Assembly (NCBI RefSeq): GCF_003852895.1
Contig: NZ_QUSW01000006.1
Location: 248,001 to 312,000, forward strand
DNA: 64,000 bases
Source of the DNA: Rhizobacter terrae
GTDB lineage: Bacteria; Pseudomonadota; Gammaproteobacteria; Burkholderiales; Burkholderiaceae_C
Direction of reading: 5' to 3'
Each line of letters begins with the position of its first letter. Positions within the stretch are counted from its first letter, which is position 1. Below the pieces are notes generated by a model that saw only the letters and a program-made list of their open reading frames with translations, ran no database searches and was not told the origin of the DNA. The position numbers and the translations under genes were made by a program. Positions 7,643 to 16,727 of this stretch are shown piece after piece.

Positions 7643-8937
7643 GGCACGTCGGCCACCGCCGGCGCGTCGTCCACGCCCAGGGCATGCGCGACGGTGCGCA
7701 GCACCCGCTCGGGGTCGATGGGCTTGGGCACGTGTTCATCGAATCCCGCCTGCAGTGCCTTGGCGCGGTCTTCCCGGCGCGAGAACGAGGTCAAGGCCAG
7801 CGCCACGAGGTGGGGCCGGTGCTCGAGCCCCTCCAGTCGGCGCAGGCGGCGGATGAACTCATAGCCGTCCTCGTCGGGCATGGCGATGTCGGAGATGAGC
7901 ACATCCGGCTGCTCGCTATCGGCCAGGTGGGCGATGTACTCGTAGGCCTTGGCGGCGCGGTCGAAGCTGTGCAGGTCGACCTGCGCTTCGCGCAGGATCA
8001 GGCCGAGTACCTCGCGGCCGTCATCGTCGTCTTCCACAATCACCACGCGCTTGCCCGCCAGCGGCGACCCGGTGTGGCCGGCCGGCATGGTGGGCAGGTC
8101 CGTGTTCAGTACGCTCGCCGGCAGTTCGATCGTGAAGCGCGAGCCGCGCCCCACCCCTTCGCTGAACGCGCGGATCGTGCCGCCATGCAACTCCGCCAGT
8201 TGCCGCGCCAGCGACAGGCCCAGCCCCAGGCCATTCGTGCGGCGCTTGTCGGAACTGTCGGCTTGGCTGAAGCGTTCAAACAGGGCCGCCAATTGCGACG
8301 CGTCCAGGCCCGCGCCCGTGTCGCTGACCTCGATGGCCAAGCCATCGGCCCGGACGCTGGAACACAGCGTCACGATGCCGTCCTCTGGCGTGAATTTCAC
8401 GGCGTTGGATAGAAGTTTTACTAAGGCCTGCCGCAAGCGTTCCCCGTCCACCCGAACCATGCCGGCCTGCCTGTCATGCGAAGTCTCCAGCCGGATGCGC
8501 TTGGCTTCGGCTGCAAGTTGCACCGTCTCCAGCGCATCTTCCAGCAGGCGGCGCAGCGGCACGCTGGCATAGACCAGTTCGAGCTTGCCGCAAAGAATGC
8601 GTTGGCTGTCCAGCAGGTCGTCGACCAACTGCACCTGGGCCTGCGTGTTGCGGTCGATCGCATCCAGCGCCCTGCGCTGCAAAGGCTGAAGCTCACCGCT
8701 GTGGCGCAGCACGTGGGACCAGCCGCGAATGGCATTCAGCGGAGAGCGCAATTCGTGCGTCACCACGGAGAGGAATTCATCCTTGGCCTGCGTGGCGGCT
8801 TCGGCGTCCTGCCGGGCCTGGCGCTCCATGGCGAGCAGCTCCTGCGCGTCACGCACAGGCCTTGCACGGGCCGCGCGTGGCTTGCCCGCTGGCTTTCGAC
8901 GCGGCGCAGTGTCGGTGTCGTTGGTGGGGGACTTCAT
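7633..8937 (-). CDS. Cytoplasmic hybrid histidine kinase without a recognisable sensor domain
   Basis: 434 residues. The first 45 are basic and Ala/Pro-rich (KPAGKPRAARARPVR) followed by a short coiled coil. HisKA carries His in FLSVVTHELRSPLNAI; the HATPase has LLSNAVKFT and GLGLGLSLARQL; the C-terminal receiver has EDDDDG, Asp in VLISDIAMPDEDGYE and Lys in HVPKPID. With no sensor or membrane span, input must come from a partner. ATG 8937. Upstream is -24/-12 element 8981-8994. Confidence 0.85.
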   Translation of the reverse strand: MKSPTNDTDTAPRRKPAGKPRAARARPVRDAQELLAMERQARQDAEAATQAKDEFLSVVTHELRSPLNAIRGWSHVLRHSGELQPLQRRALDAIDRNTQAQVQLVDDLLDSQRILCGKLELVYASVPLRRLLEDALETVQLAAEAKRIRLETSHDRQAGMVRVDGERLRQALVKLLSNAVKFTPEDGIVTLCSSVRADGLAIEVSDTGAGLDASQLAALFERFSQADSSDKRRTNGLGLGLSLARQLAELHGGTIRAFSEGVGRGSRFTIELPASVLNTDLPTMPAGHTGSPLAGKRVVIVEDDDDGREVLGLILREAQVDLHSFDRAAKAYEYIAHLADSEQPDVLISDIAMPDEDGYEFIRRLRRLEGLEHRPHLVALALTSFSRREDRAKALQAGFDEHVPKPIDPERVLRTVAHALGVDDAPAVADVPQA

Positions 8938-8980
8938 TGTTAAAAACCGGTGGCGCCGTCATCGGCTTCATGAAGTCAGC

Positions 8981-8994
8981 GCAAGCGACGTGCC
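8981..8994 (-). promoter_or_regulatory. Sigma-54 type -24/-12 element
   Basis: Minus-strand GGCAC-GTCGC-TTGC, 44 bp upstream of the kinase at 7633-8937. It is back to back with the plus-strand element at 9011-9024, 16 bp away. Confidence 0.62.
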
Positions 8995-9010
8995 CGGCCG
9001 CCGACGCCGC

Positions 9011-9024
9011 GGCATGCCATTTGC
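9011..9024 (+). promoter_or_regulatory. Sigma-54 type -24/-12 element
   Basis: GGCAT-GCCAT-TTGC, about 75 bp upstream of the GlsB/YeaQ-type gene; predicted start near 9035. Confidence 0.58.
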
Positions 9025-9097
9025 CGACTGGTGCCTGAGGCCGGCGCCAATGGCGGCGAGGGCCGCAACCCTGAAACGACCTTTGAAAGGACCTTCC

Positions 9098-9367
9098 ATG
9101 ATCAACTTCATCATTTGGCTGATCGTTGGCGGCCTGGTCGGCTGGATCGCCAGCATGATCATGCGCACGGATGCCCAGCAGGGTGTCCTCCTCAACATTG
9201 TGGTGGGCATCGTCGGCGCCGCGATCGCAGGCTGGCTGATCTCACCACTGGTGGGGGTGCCAAGCATCAACACAGGCTTCAGCGTCGGCTCGTTCGTCGT
9301 GTCGCTGCTGGGCGCCATCGTGCTGCTGGGCATCGTCAACCTGTTCCGTCGCGGAAGAGTCCGCTGA
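9098..9367 (+). CDS. GlsB/YeaQ/YmgE family stress-response membrane protein
   Basis: 89 residues, three hydrophobic segments rich in glycine (IIWLIVGGLVGWIASMIM; VVGIVGAAIAGWL; VVSLLGAIVLLGIVNLF) with the family's short polar hairpin between the first two. Length matches the usual 82-90 residues. Inner-membrane protein induced by stress in other bacteria; molecular role unknown. Start ATG 9098, behind AAAGGACC. First of three small stress-type genes in a row on this strand. Confidence 0.9.
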   Translation: MINFIIWLIVGGLVGWIASMIMRTDAQQGVLLNIVVGIVGAAIAGWLISPLVGVPSINTGFSVGSFVVSLLGAIVLLGIVNLFRRGRVR

Positions 9368-9410
9368 CCCTGCGACCCCACCGTCTCCCACCGTTCAGAG
9401 GAGGTCAAAC

Positions 9411-9731
9411 ATGGACACCACCACCACCGGCGCCGCATCGACGCTGGACAACGTGACCGAACGCGGCCACAGCACCGTGGACCGCGTGGCGCAGTCCGCG
9501 CACGAAGCCATCGACCGCGTGGCCGGCAAGGCCGGGCCCGCGGTGGAGAAGCTTCGCGCGTCCACCAGCAACGCCGGCGCAAGCTTGCGCGCGAAGGCCG
9601 ACGCGTTGGGCGAGATGGAGGAGAAGTGGGTGCAGAACACCCGCGGCTACATCCGCGAGAACCCGTTGACGGCCGTCGCGATTGGCGTGCTGGTCGGCGT
9701 GGTGTTGAGCAAGCTGTCGTCGTCACGTTAG
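9411..9731 (+). CDS. DUF883 / ElaB-YqjD family membrane-anchored protein
   Basis: 106 residues. A long amphipathic helix (about 10-75), rich in Ala with regular charges, precedes the diagnostic C-terminal motif: W-V-x(4)-GYIRENP followed by one transmembrane helix (LTAVAIGVLVGVVLSKL). ElaB and YqjD of E. coli are tail-anchored, bind ribosomes in stationary phase and are stress-induced; the same role is inferred here. ATG 9411 is behind GAGGTC. Probably cotranscribed with the GlsB-type gene 44 bp upstream. Confidence 0.88.
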   Translation: MDTTTTGAASTLDNVTERGHSTVDRVAQSAHEAIDRVAGKAGPAVEKLRASTSNAGASLRAKADALGEMEEKWVQNTRGYIRENPLTAVAIGVLVGVVLSKLSSSR

Positions 9732-9750
9732 AGACCCGACAACTGCTGAC

Positions 9751-9780
9751 GGCCTTGCATGGCGCTTGCCATGCAGGGCC
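9751..9780 (+). repeat. 13-bp inverted repeat, loop GCTT, overlapping a near-match -24/-12 element
   Basis: Arms 9751-9763 and 9768-9780 pair with one mismatch (G-T type), giving a strong hairpin between the DUF883 gene and the acidic protein gene. The sequence 9756-9769 (TGCAT-GGCGC-TTGC) also matches a -24/-12 element except for one base of the -24 GG. It may therefore be a terminator, a promoter, or both. Confidence 0.45.
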
Positions 9781-9806
9781 GTTTCATTGACCAGGAGACC
9801 CTTCAC

Positions 9807-10211
9807 ATGGCCACCAGCAGCATCCTCGGCGGCGAACGCGCCGCCTCCCAGGCCGAGGGCCGCGACGTGGAACGGCTCGGCCCCAGCGACAGCTCCGACA
9901 GCGGCAGCGACGTGCAAGGCGAGCTGGACCTGTCGGACCCGCAGAACCCCGAGCAGATGGTGTTCGGCGCGACCCAGCCCGGCCTGCGGGCCGACTCCGA
10001 TTCGGCCGGCACGGGTGAGCGCGGCTCGGCACTCATCGAAGACGAAGCCCGCGAAGGCAACGACATTCTTCCCGACCAGGTGCAGAACCTGTCAGACGAC
10101 GACACCAGCGACCTCGGCCTCACCGAAGCGGAGCTGGACCTGATCGAGAAGGCCGAGCTGGAAGACCTCGCCCAGCAGGACCTGGGCGACGATGACGAAG
10201 ACGTGAGCTGA
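9807..10211 (+). CDS. Acidic, probably disordered protein of unknown function
   Basis: 134 residues, very acidic: runs of Asp/Glu/Ser (RLGPSDSSDSGSDVQGELDL) and an acidic helical C-terminus (LTEAELDLIEKAELEDLAQQ). No cysteine or tryptophan and no signal peptide. I do not recognise a functional domain. Start ATG 9807 is behind GGAGAC; an upstream frame extension to 9759 runs through the hairpin and is unlikely. Sits with the stress-type genes at 9098 and 9411. Confidence 0.75.
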   Translation: MATSSILGGERAASQAEGRDVERLGPSDSSDSGSDVQGELDLSDPQNPEQMVFGATQPGLRADSDSAGTGERGSALIEDEAREGNDILPDQVQNLSDDDTSDLGLTEAELDLIEKAELEDLAQQDLGDDDEDVS

Positions 10212-10216
10212 TCAGT

Positions 10217-11029
10217 TCACAGCGGCGCGGTGCGCATGATCTGAGTGGGCGTGGGCGCCGGCCAGCCGGCTTCCTTCGCCACGCGGATGATGGCTTCGTT
10301 GGTGTCGAAGTAGACCTGCCAATAGTGGTCGGTGTGGCAGTACGGGCGCACGGCGATGACGGGCCCCACGAGGTTCATGTCCAGCACCGACACCTCGGGC
10401 GGATGCGAGGTGGCCACATTGGGAATGCGCGCCACCGCGGCACGCAGCCGCTCGATGGCATCCAGCGCATCGACGCTGCCTGCGAGCTGGGCCGTGCGCT
10501 CCACGCGGCGCACGGGCCGTGCCGAGAAGTTCATCACCGTGTCGCCGAAGACCTTGGTGTTGCCCACCAGGGTCAGCACGTTGTCAGGCGTGACGATGGT
10601 GGTACCGAACAGTCCCAGCTCGTGCACGGTGCCGGTGAGGCCGCCGATCTGCACGAAGTCGCCCACCTTGAAAGGCCGCAGCACCAGCATGAAGGCACCG
10701 GCGGCGAAGTTGCCCAGCATGCCGCTCCAGGCCGCGCCGATGGCGACGCCGGCGCCCGCCAGCATCGCCGCAAAGGAGGTGGTCTGGATGCCGAAGTAGC
10801 CGAGGATGCCCAGCACCAGCGTGACGTTCAGCGCGATGGCCGCGATGGACCCGAGGTACTTGGTGAGCGTGGGGTCGATGTGGTTGCGGTTCATCGCCGC
10901 CTGCATCAGCCCCACCGCCTGGCCGATGATCCAGCGGCCGATGATCCAGAACGCGATGGCGGCCAGCACCTTGATCGCGAGGGCGGCCAGCGTGGTGCTC
11001 ACGAAGGCCTGGATGGTTTGCATGTCCAT
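10217..11029 (-). CDS. MscS-family mechanosensitive ion channel
   Basis: 270 residues, close to E. coli MscS (286). Three N-terminal transmembrane helices; the pore helix TM3 shows the Ala/Gly pattern (AAMLAGAGVAIGAAWSGMLGNFAAG) and is followed by the beta domain signature FKVGDFVQIGGLTGTV. The C-terminal domain ends at residue 270. Releases solutes on hypo-osmotic shock at the inner membrane. A degenerate -24/-12 site (GGTCA-CGCCT-TTGC) lies at 11067-11080 on the same strand. A second MscS homologue is at 40237. Confidence 0.9.
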   Translation of the reverse strand: MDMQTIQAFVSTTLAALAIKVLAAIAFWIIGRWIIGQAVGLMQAAMNRNHIDPTLTKYLGSIAAIALNVTLVLGILGYFGIQTTSFAAMLAGAGVAIGAAWSGMLGNFAAGAFMLVLRPFKVGDFVQIGGLTGTVHELGLFGTTIVTPDNVLTLVGNTKVFGDTVMNFSARPVRRVERTAQLAGSVDALDAIERLRAAVARIPNVATSHPPEVSVLDMNLVGPVIAVRPYCHTDHYWQVYFDTNEAIIRVAKEAGWPAPTPTQIMRTAPL

Positions 11030-11066
11030 GGAACGCTCCTCCCACCAATGGAGCCGCGATCCTGCC

Positions 11067-11080
11067 GCAAAGGCGTGACC
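11067..11080 (-). promoter_or_regulatory. Degenerate -24/-12 element upstream of mscS
   Basis: Minus-strand GGTCA-CGCCT-TTGC keeps the GG and GC at the right 12-bp step but departs from the -24 consensus. It faces away from the perfect element at 11093-11106. Confidence 0.3.
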
Positions 11081-11092
11081 GCCACAACCGCA

Positions 11093-11106
11093 GGCACGTC
11101 GATTGC
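11093..11106 (+). promoter_or_regulatory. Sigma-54 type -24/-12 element
   Basis: GGCAC-GTCGA-TTGC; predicted start near 11117, about 20 bases before the phosphatase start at 11138. Confidence 0.62.
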
Positions 11107-11137
11107 CAAGGTCTTCTCACCACATGGGAGGATGCGG

Positions 11138-11800
11138 ATGGCCGCCTTGTTTCCTGACTTTGACTCGACCCTGCCGCCCGTCGACCTGGCGCGCGCGGTA
11201 TTCCTGGACAAGGACGGCACGCTCATCGACGAGATCCCGCACAACGTCGACCCCGAACGTGTGCGATTCACGCCCCAGGCGGTCGATGCACTGCGCCTCC
11301 TGAACGACCAGGGCTTCCACATCGTCATCGTCAGCAACCAGCCGGGCTTGGCCTTCGGGCTTTACACGCGCGCCCAGCTGTCGGTGCTGCACATGGCCTT
11401 GCGCGAGATGCTGGAACGCGAAGGCATCCCGCTGCTGGACTTCTTCACGTGCGCCCATGCGGCCGGTGCCGGCCCCGTGCCGGCCTGCCTGTGCCGCAAG
11501 CCCGCGCCCGGCCTGCTGCGGCAAGCGGCCCGCACGCACGGGCTGGACCTGTCGCGCTCGTGGATGATCGGCGACCTGCTCGACGACGTGGAGGCCGGAC
11601 GCCGCGCCGGCTGCCAGAGCATCTTGCTGGATGTCGGCCACGAAACCGCGTGGAGGCGCTCGCCCTTGCGAACACCGCACCACCGGGCCGCCAACATGCT
11701 GCATGCCGCACAGTGGATCGTCGCGCAGGAGCCCAGCACCATGCCACTGATGCCCGCGGGCATGCCACTGGCCTCCGGTGAAACGCCCGTTTACAGCTGA
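11138..11800 (+). CDS. gmhB: HAD-IIIA phosphatase, D-glycero-D-manno-heptose 1,7-bisphosphate phosphatase type
   Basis: 220 residues. HAD motif I is FLDKDGTLID (nucleophile and acid Asp near 24 and 26), motif II is VSNQPG, and the C-terminal acidic motif is DLLDDVEAG. Between them is the zinc-loop signature of GmhB: Cys-x-His then C-L-C-R-K-P-x-P-G. GmhB dephosphorylates heptose bisphosphate in LPS inner-core synthesis. The isolated position and the non-classical neighbours mean a related substrate is possible. ATG 11138 is preferred over ATG 11132 because GGGAGG ends at 11131. Confidence 0.8.
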   Translation: MAALFPDFDSTLPPVDLARAVFLDKDGTLIDEIPHNVDPERVRFTPQAVDALRLLNDQGFHIVIVSNQPGLAFGLYTRAQLSVLHMALREMLEREGIPLLDFFTCAHAAGAGPVPACLCRKPAPGLLRQAARTHGLDLSRSWMIGDLLDDVEAGRRAGCQSILLDVGHETAWRRSPLRTPHHRAANMLHAAQWIVAQEPSTMPLMPAGMPLASGETPVYS

Positions 11801-11854
11801 CCGGTAATTTCTAGAATCTCGCCTCTGCCTCGCACGTCCCATCCGGACTGGCGT

Positions 11855-11868
11855 GGGACGTGGTTTGC
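11855..11868 (+). promoter_or_regulatory. Near-consensus -24/-12 element
   Basis: GGGAC-GTGGT-TTGC (one change from GGCAC), ending 24 bp before ATG 11893. It supports the downstream start of the next gene, since the alternative GTG at 11860 would fall inside it. Confidence 0.45.
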
Positions 11869-11892
11869 CACATCAGGCGAAAGAGAGCGGTC

Positions 11893-13434
11893 ATGGCGGG
11901 CGTGTTGGGCGCGCGCGATCAGGCCGAGCGAGACCGGCTGTTCGAGCTCTCGCTCGACATGCTTTGCGTCGCGGGATTCGACGGGTACTTCAAGCAGGTC
12001 AATCCTGCGTGGTCGCGAACCCTGGGCTGGAGCGAAGCGGAACTGCTCGCCTTCTCCTGGAAAGACCTCGTCCATCCCGATGACCGGCGCGCCAGCCGCG
12101 AGGCCGGCAAGGCGCTCTTCGCCGGCATGCCCTCGGTGTGCTTCGAGAACCGCCACCGGTGCAAGGACGGCAGTTACCGCTGGCTGTCGTGGAACGCCTA
12201 CCCCGTCGTCGCCGACCAGACCATCTTCGCCGTGGTGCGCGACATCACCGCGCAGAAGCTGACCGAACAGCACCGCATCGAGCTGGAGACGCGGCTGCGC
12301 GAGTCGCAGAGGCTGGAGGCGCTGGGCACGCTGGCCGGTGGCATCGCGCACGACTTCAACAACATCCTCGCCACGGTACTGGGCAATACCACGCTGGCCA
12401 TGGAAGGCATCGCGCCGGACCATCCCGCGATGGAGCGGCTGCGGCACATCAACAAGGCCGGCCTGCGCGCGGGCGACCTGGTGAGGCAGATCCTCGCATT
12501 CAGCAAGAACTTCTCGCCCGAGCTGTCGCGGCATTCGCTCAAGCGCATCGTCGAGTCCGCGGTGTCGGCCATGCGGCCGGACCTGCCGGCGGGCATTGCC
12601 CTGGAACTGCTGCTGTGCGAGGAGCACGTGCACGTCATGGCAGATCCGCAGCACCTGCACCAGGTGGTGGTCAACCTGTGCAGCAATGCCGTGCAATCCA
12701 TGCAAGGCCTGCCAGGCAAGGTGGAAGTCGGCGTGGAGCGCCTGGACATCGACGCGGCCGCGGAGCGCCCCGCAGGGCTGCCCGCCGGCGAGTACGCGCG
12801 CGTGTGGGTGGCCGACAGCGGCTGCGGCATGGACGAGAGCCTGCTGGGCCGCATCTTCGAGCCCTTCTTCACCACGCGGGCCGTCGGCCAGGGCGTGGGG
12901 CTGGGCCTGTCGGCCGTGCACGGCGTGGTGAGCTCGCACGGCGGCGCCGTGTCGGCGGACAGCACGCCGGGGCTGGGCAGCACCTTCCACGTCTACCTGC
13001 CGCTGGCGGATTCGATGCCGCACGCCGAGCAGGCGCCGCACGCATCCGACGCAGCCCGATCAGAGGTGCAGCATGTGCTCTACGTCGACGACGACGAGAC
13101 GGTGATGATCCTCATGGATGCGCTGCTGAAGCGGGCGGGCTACCGCGTCACCTGCCATTCGGACCCGCACGCCGCGGTGTCGGCCGTGCGGCGGGAACCG
13201 CAGTCCTTCGACCTCATCATCACCGACTTCAACATGCCGGCCTTGACTGGGCTCGGTCTCGCCGCAGACGTGGCGCGCATCCGGGCGGACCTGCCGGTGG
13301 TGATCCACTCCGGACACATCTCGGACTCGGTGCGCACCGAGGCTGCCCGTCTGGGCGTGCGCGGCGTGGTGAACAAGGGCGGCTCGTTCGACGAGCTGGG
13401 CGCCGTGGTCCAGCGCATCCTGGCATCGCAGTAA
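11893..13434 (+). CDS. PAS-domain histidine kinase with C-terminal receiver, NtrB-like core
   Basis: 513 residues, soluble. PAS at about 20-130 (LFELSLDMLCVAGFDGYF; RCKDGSYRWLSWNAYP). HisKA is of the NtrB/HDFNN subtype: LGTLAGGIAHDFNNILATVLG. HATPase has NLCSNAVQSM, DSGCGM and GVGLGLSAVHGVV. A receiver follows (LYVDDDETV; Asp in IITDFNMPALTG; the usual Lys is in VVNKGGSF, shifted from the K-P form). Ends 16 bp from the convergent TonB receptor gene. Confidence 0.86.
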   Translation: MAGVLGARDQAERDRLFELSLDMLCVAGFDGYFKQVNPAWSRTLGWSEAELLAFSWKDLVHPDDRRASREAGKALFAGMPSVCFENRHRCKDGSYRWLSWNAYPVVADQTIFAVVRDITAQKLTEQHRIELETRLRESQRLEALGTLAGGIAHDFNNILATVLGNTTLAMEGIAPDHPAMERLRHINKAGLRAGDLVRQILAFSKNFSPELSRHSLKRIVESAVSAMRPDLPAGIALELLLCEEHVHVMADPQHLHQVVVNLCSNAVQSMQGLPGKVEVGVERLDIDAAAERPAGLPAGEYARVWVADSGCGMDESLLGRIFEPFFTTRAVGQGVGLGLSAVHGVVSSHGGAVSADSTPGLGSTFHVYLPLADSMPHAEQAPHASDAARSEVQHVLYVDDDETVMILMDALLKRAGYRVTCHSDPHAAVSAVRREPQSFDLIITDFNMPALTGLGLAADVARIRADLPVVIHSGHISDSVRTEAARLGVRGVVNKGGSFDELGAVVQRILASQ

Positions 13435-13450
13435 TGCCGCCCACGCCCGC

Positions 13451-16081
13451 TCAGAACTGGTAGCTCGCCCCCACCGTCACGAACCTGCCGACTGCGCCGT
13501 CCTGATGCAACGACGGGTTGTAGTGCGCCCCGCCCGAGGCCACACCGCCGCCTGTGGAGCCGGAGGCGAACGCATCGATCGGGGGCTTGCGGTCAAACAG
13601 GTTGCTGATGGCAAAGCGCAGCGTCAGGTCCTTGCTGGCCCGGTAACTGCCGGCGAGGTTGATGGTGGACCAGCCGCCCACGCGGCACAGCGGCGAGTCG
13701 GCCGGCGCGCCGCCCGGAAAGATGGTGCTCAGCGCCGAGCTGCAATCGGGCAGGTTGTAGCTGCTGTCCTCGACGCGCATGCCGCTGATGTAGTTGATCG
13801 TGCCGGTGAGTTCCACGTCGCCGCGCGCCCAGGTCAGTGCCAGCGAGGCGCGGTCGCGCGGGGTGCCGGTGTTGGTGGAGACGAAGCTGGGGCCGTGGGT
13901 TCCGGCGAGTTCATAGGTGACCCCATCGCGCTCGATGGTGTAGCGCTGCATGTGGCTCCACTGCAGCTGCGAGCTGAATTCGCCGAACTTCATGCGCAGG
14001 TCCACGTCCACGCCGCTGGTGCGGGTCTGGCCCACGTTGATGAACGGGTAGGTGCCGTAGAGGATGGTGTCGTTGGCGTCGGTGGGCGCCGCGTTCGGTG
14101 TGGTGGGGCTGTTGACGCGGTAGAGCTTGGTGCCGAAACGATCGGGCGTGTCGATCTGCGACTGGCCGAACAGGCCCACCGACACGATCTGGTTGCTGAT
14201 CTGGATGTCGTAGTAGTCGACCGAGACGTTGAAGTCCTTGCTCGGCTCGAACACCAGGCCCAGGGTGTAGGACTTGGACTTCTCAGGCTTGAGGTTCGTG
14301 CCGGGAAGCTGCAACTGCGTGCCGCCCACGCCGATGTCGCACGGGGCACCAGGCTTGACGAGATTGCACAGCGCGGTGTCCAGCAAGGGCGGCAGGTAGC
14401 CGGCGCTGGAGCCGGAGGTGCCGATCTCGACCGGATTGGGCGCGCGGAAGCCGCCGGCGTAGGTGCCGCGCAGGGTGAGCTCCTTCTGGGGCAGGTACTT
14501 GAAGCCGAGCTTGGGCGTGGCGGACGAGCCGTAGGTGTCGTAGTGGTCCACCCGCGCGGCGGCTTCGAGCGAGAAGGTCTTGGTGAACGGCGCCACCAGT
14601 TCACCGTGCGCCGCCCAGATGTTTTGCTTGCCGACACCGAAGGCGTAGATGTTGCTGGCCTGGGCTCCGTTGGCGAAACCTTCCGGGAACTGTTCGTTGA
14701 GCGAGCGATGCATGAACTCGACGCCGGTGCCCAGGGCCAGCGCGCCGCCGCCCAGCGTCATGAGGTCGCGGCTGGCGCGCAGGCTCACGAAGTTGAGCGT
14801 GTTGCTGGAGGTCGATTCGCCTTGCGGCGTGATCTCGGCCAGGGCCGCCGCGCTGTTGGGTCCGCCGATGACGTAGCGCCCAGCATCGAGCGCCGCTTGC
14901 AGGGCCGGCAGGCTGACGAAGTGCGAGAGGGTCAGCTTGGTCTCGACGCGGGTCAGGCCCAGCGCGGCCTGCACGTCCCAGGCACCCCAGGTGCCGGAGA
15001 GATCGGCGACGAGGCGGGTGGATTGCGTTGAAGTCTGCGAGCGCTGGGCGGGCAGGTCTTCGAAGGTCTGGTCCACCGGCAGGCCCGTCTTGGGGTCGAT
15101 GACGTTGGTGTTGTTGAGCGCCGTGGCCAGCGGGTTCTGATGAGCCGGCCCGAAGACGAAGGTGGTGATGCCGCTGGAGGGCGACACCGTGTTCTGCAAG
15201 CCCACCTGGGTGGCCTGGCTGCCGAACACGGAACCGGTCAGGCCCAGGGTCCAGTCCTTGTTGAGGTTGGCGGTCAGCTTGCCGAGCAGGCTGGCATTGC
15301 GCGTCTGCGGCGACACCTGCAACTCGCTGTTGGGGGTCAGCCCCAGGTCCTCGCCGCCGTAGCCGGTCCAGTCCGAGCCGGCGAGGCCCGGGCGATTGCT
15401 CAGCAGGATCTGGCCTTGCCGGCGATAGCTGGCGGCGAGGTAGCCGCTGGCGCCATCCTGGCCCGGCTCGCCAAAGCCCTTGACCCCCGAGACCTTGACG
15501 ATTCGGCCATCGCCCTTGCTGGCCTGGCCCACTTCAGCATGCAGCGCCCCGCCCTTCTGGTGCGACTTGAGGATGACGTTGACCACGCCGGCCATCGCAT
15601 CCGAGCCGTAGATGGCGGACGCACCATCCTTGAGCACTTCGACCCGCTCGACCGCGTCGATGGGGATGGAAGTGATGTCCACGAAATCGCGCTGCCCGTC
15701 GTCCGGCAACGGGTAGGACGCCATGCGGTGTCCGTCGATCAACACGAGGGTGGCGCCCACGGTCAGGCCACGCAGCGAGATGCCGCTGCCACCGGCGCCG
15801 AAGGCCCCCGGCGTGCCCTGCCCCAGCGACCCCATGTTGTTGGCCGACAGGTGTTGCAGCACGTCAGTGAGGCTGGTGAAGCCGGATCGCGAGATGTCAG
15901 CGGCGGTGAGGGTCTGCACCGGGCTCGGGGTTTCCTTGTCGGTGCGACGGATGTTGGATCCCGTGACGACCACCCGCTCCAGCGTTTCGCGCGATTCGCC
16001 TCCGGTGCTTTGGCCCCAGGCCAGCGGTGCGGCCATGGCGAGTGACAGGGTGGACAGTGCAAAGCGTGGCAGGCTCTTCAT
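13451..16081 (-). CDS. TonB-dependent outer-membrane receptor
   Basis: 876 residues with signal peptide (ALSTLSLAMAAPLAWGQ). The plug starts ERVVVTGSNIRRTDKETPSP, carries TLVLIDGHRM and the conserved VERVEVLKDGASAIYGSDA..GVVNVI signature. The barrel ends with an aromatic residue (VTVGASYQF). The GSNIRR type of plug is common in receptors for carbohydrates, peptides or other non-siderophore ligands, but no substrate gene is adjacent, so the ligand is unknown. Start ATG 16081 gives a proper signal peptide; the longer reading frame to 16309 does not. Confidence 0.9.
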   Translation of the reverse strand: MKSLPRFALSTLSLAMAAPLAWGQSTGGESRETLERVVVTGSNIRRTDKETPSPVQTLTAADISRSGFTSLTDVLQHLSANNMGSLGQGTPGAFGAGGSGISLRGLTVGATLVLIDGHRMASYPLPDDGQRDFVDITSIPIDAVERVEVLKDGASAIYGSDAMAGVVNVILKSHQKGGALHAEVGQASKGDGRIVKVSGVKGFGEPGQDGASGYLAASYRRQGQILLSNRPGLAGSDWTGYGGEDLGLTPNSELQVSPQTRNASLLGKLTANLNKDWTLGLTGSVFGSQATQVGLQNTVSPSSGITTFVFGPAHQNPLATALNNTNVIDPKTGLPVDQTFEDLPAQRSQTSTQSTRLVADLSGTWGAWDVQAALGLTRVETKLTLSHFVSLPALQAALDAGRYVIGGPNSAAALAEITPQGESTSSNTLNFVSLRASRDLMTLGGGALALGTGVEFMHRSLNEQFPEGFANGAQASNIYAFGVGKQNIWAAHGELVAPFTKTFSLEAAARVDHYDTYGSSATPKLGFKYLPQKELTLRGTYAGGFRAPNPVEIGTSGSSAGYLPPLLDTALCNLVKPGAPCDIGVGGTQLQLPGTNLKPEKSKSYTLGLVFEPSKDFNVSVDYYDIQISNQIVSVGLFGQSQIDTPDRFGTKLYRVNSPTTPNAAPTDANDTILYGTYPFINVGQTRTSGVDVDLRMKFGEFSSQLQWSHMQRYTIERDGVTYELAGTHGPSFVSTNTGTPRDRASLALTWARGDVELTGTINYISGMRVEDSSYNLPDCSSALSTIFPGGAPADSPLCRVGGWSTINLAGSYRASKDLTLRFAISNLFDRKPPIDAFASGSTGGGVASGGAHYNPSLHQDGAVGRFVTVGASYQF

Positions 16082-16303
16082 GGATCTTGCGAGGGGTGCG
16101 TGGAGGGGGGCGATTTTGGCCCGAGGCTGCAGGCGCGCCATCCCCCACGGCGTGCAAGCGTCGGCCGCACACAACACCCCGCAACCTGCGCACCAGACGC
16201 GTGCCCGGTAGGAACCCGCTGACCGGCCAAGGCAAGGATGTCCGACGTGCACCGCCCCTGCCCCGGCGCATATTGAAACTCCCTCAATTTCCGGGAGACC
16301 GAC

Positions 16304-16699
16304 ATGCAAGCAGCAAGCAAGAACATCATCGACCTGGAGAGGAAGTTCTGGCAGTCGATGGTCGACGAGGACACCGACACCGCGCTGGCAATGCTCGACG
16401 AACCATCGCTCATGGTGAGTTCACACGGCGCGATGCAGTTCGACCACGACAAGTACCGGCAGATGGCCGAGCACGGGACCATGGTCATCAAGTCGTTCGA
16501 ACTCAGCGACATGAACGTGGTGTTTCCCACCGAGCAGACCGCGGTGCTGACCTACCACGTGAAGCAGGCACTGGCCGAGCGCGGGAAGTCCAAGCTGACC
16601 CACCAGGAGATGGCGGACTCGTCCGTGTGGATGCACAAGGGCGGCAAGTGGGTGTGCGTCATGCACACGGAGACGCCCGTCGACACCACATCACACTGA
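16304..16699 (+). CDS. SnoaL/NTF2-like protein (DUF4440 type)
   Basis: 131 residues, one NTF2-like fold: an N-terminal helix (IIDLERKFWQSMVDEDTDTA) then beta strands (VVFPTEQTAVLTYHVKQAL; DSSVWMHKGGKWVCVMHTETP). Such proteins bind small ligands or act as isomerase-like enzymes; no catalytic residues can be assigned. ATG 16304 is behind GGGAGACC. Gene-free stretch 16082-16303 to its left shows no strong promoter. Confidence 0.8.
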   Translation: MQAASKNIIDLERKFWQSMVDEDTDTALAMLDEPSLMVSSHGAMQFDHDKYRQMAEHGTMVIKSFELSDMNVVFPTEQTAVLTYHVKQALAERGKSKLTHQEMADSSVWMHKGGKWVCVMHTETPVDTTSH

Positions 16700-16727
16700 T
16701 ACCTCGGTGGCGGCCGGGTTGACCGAA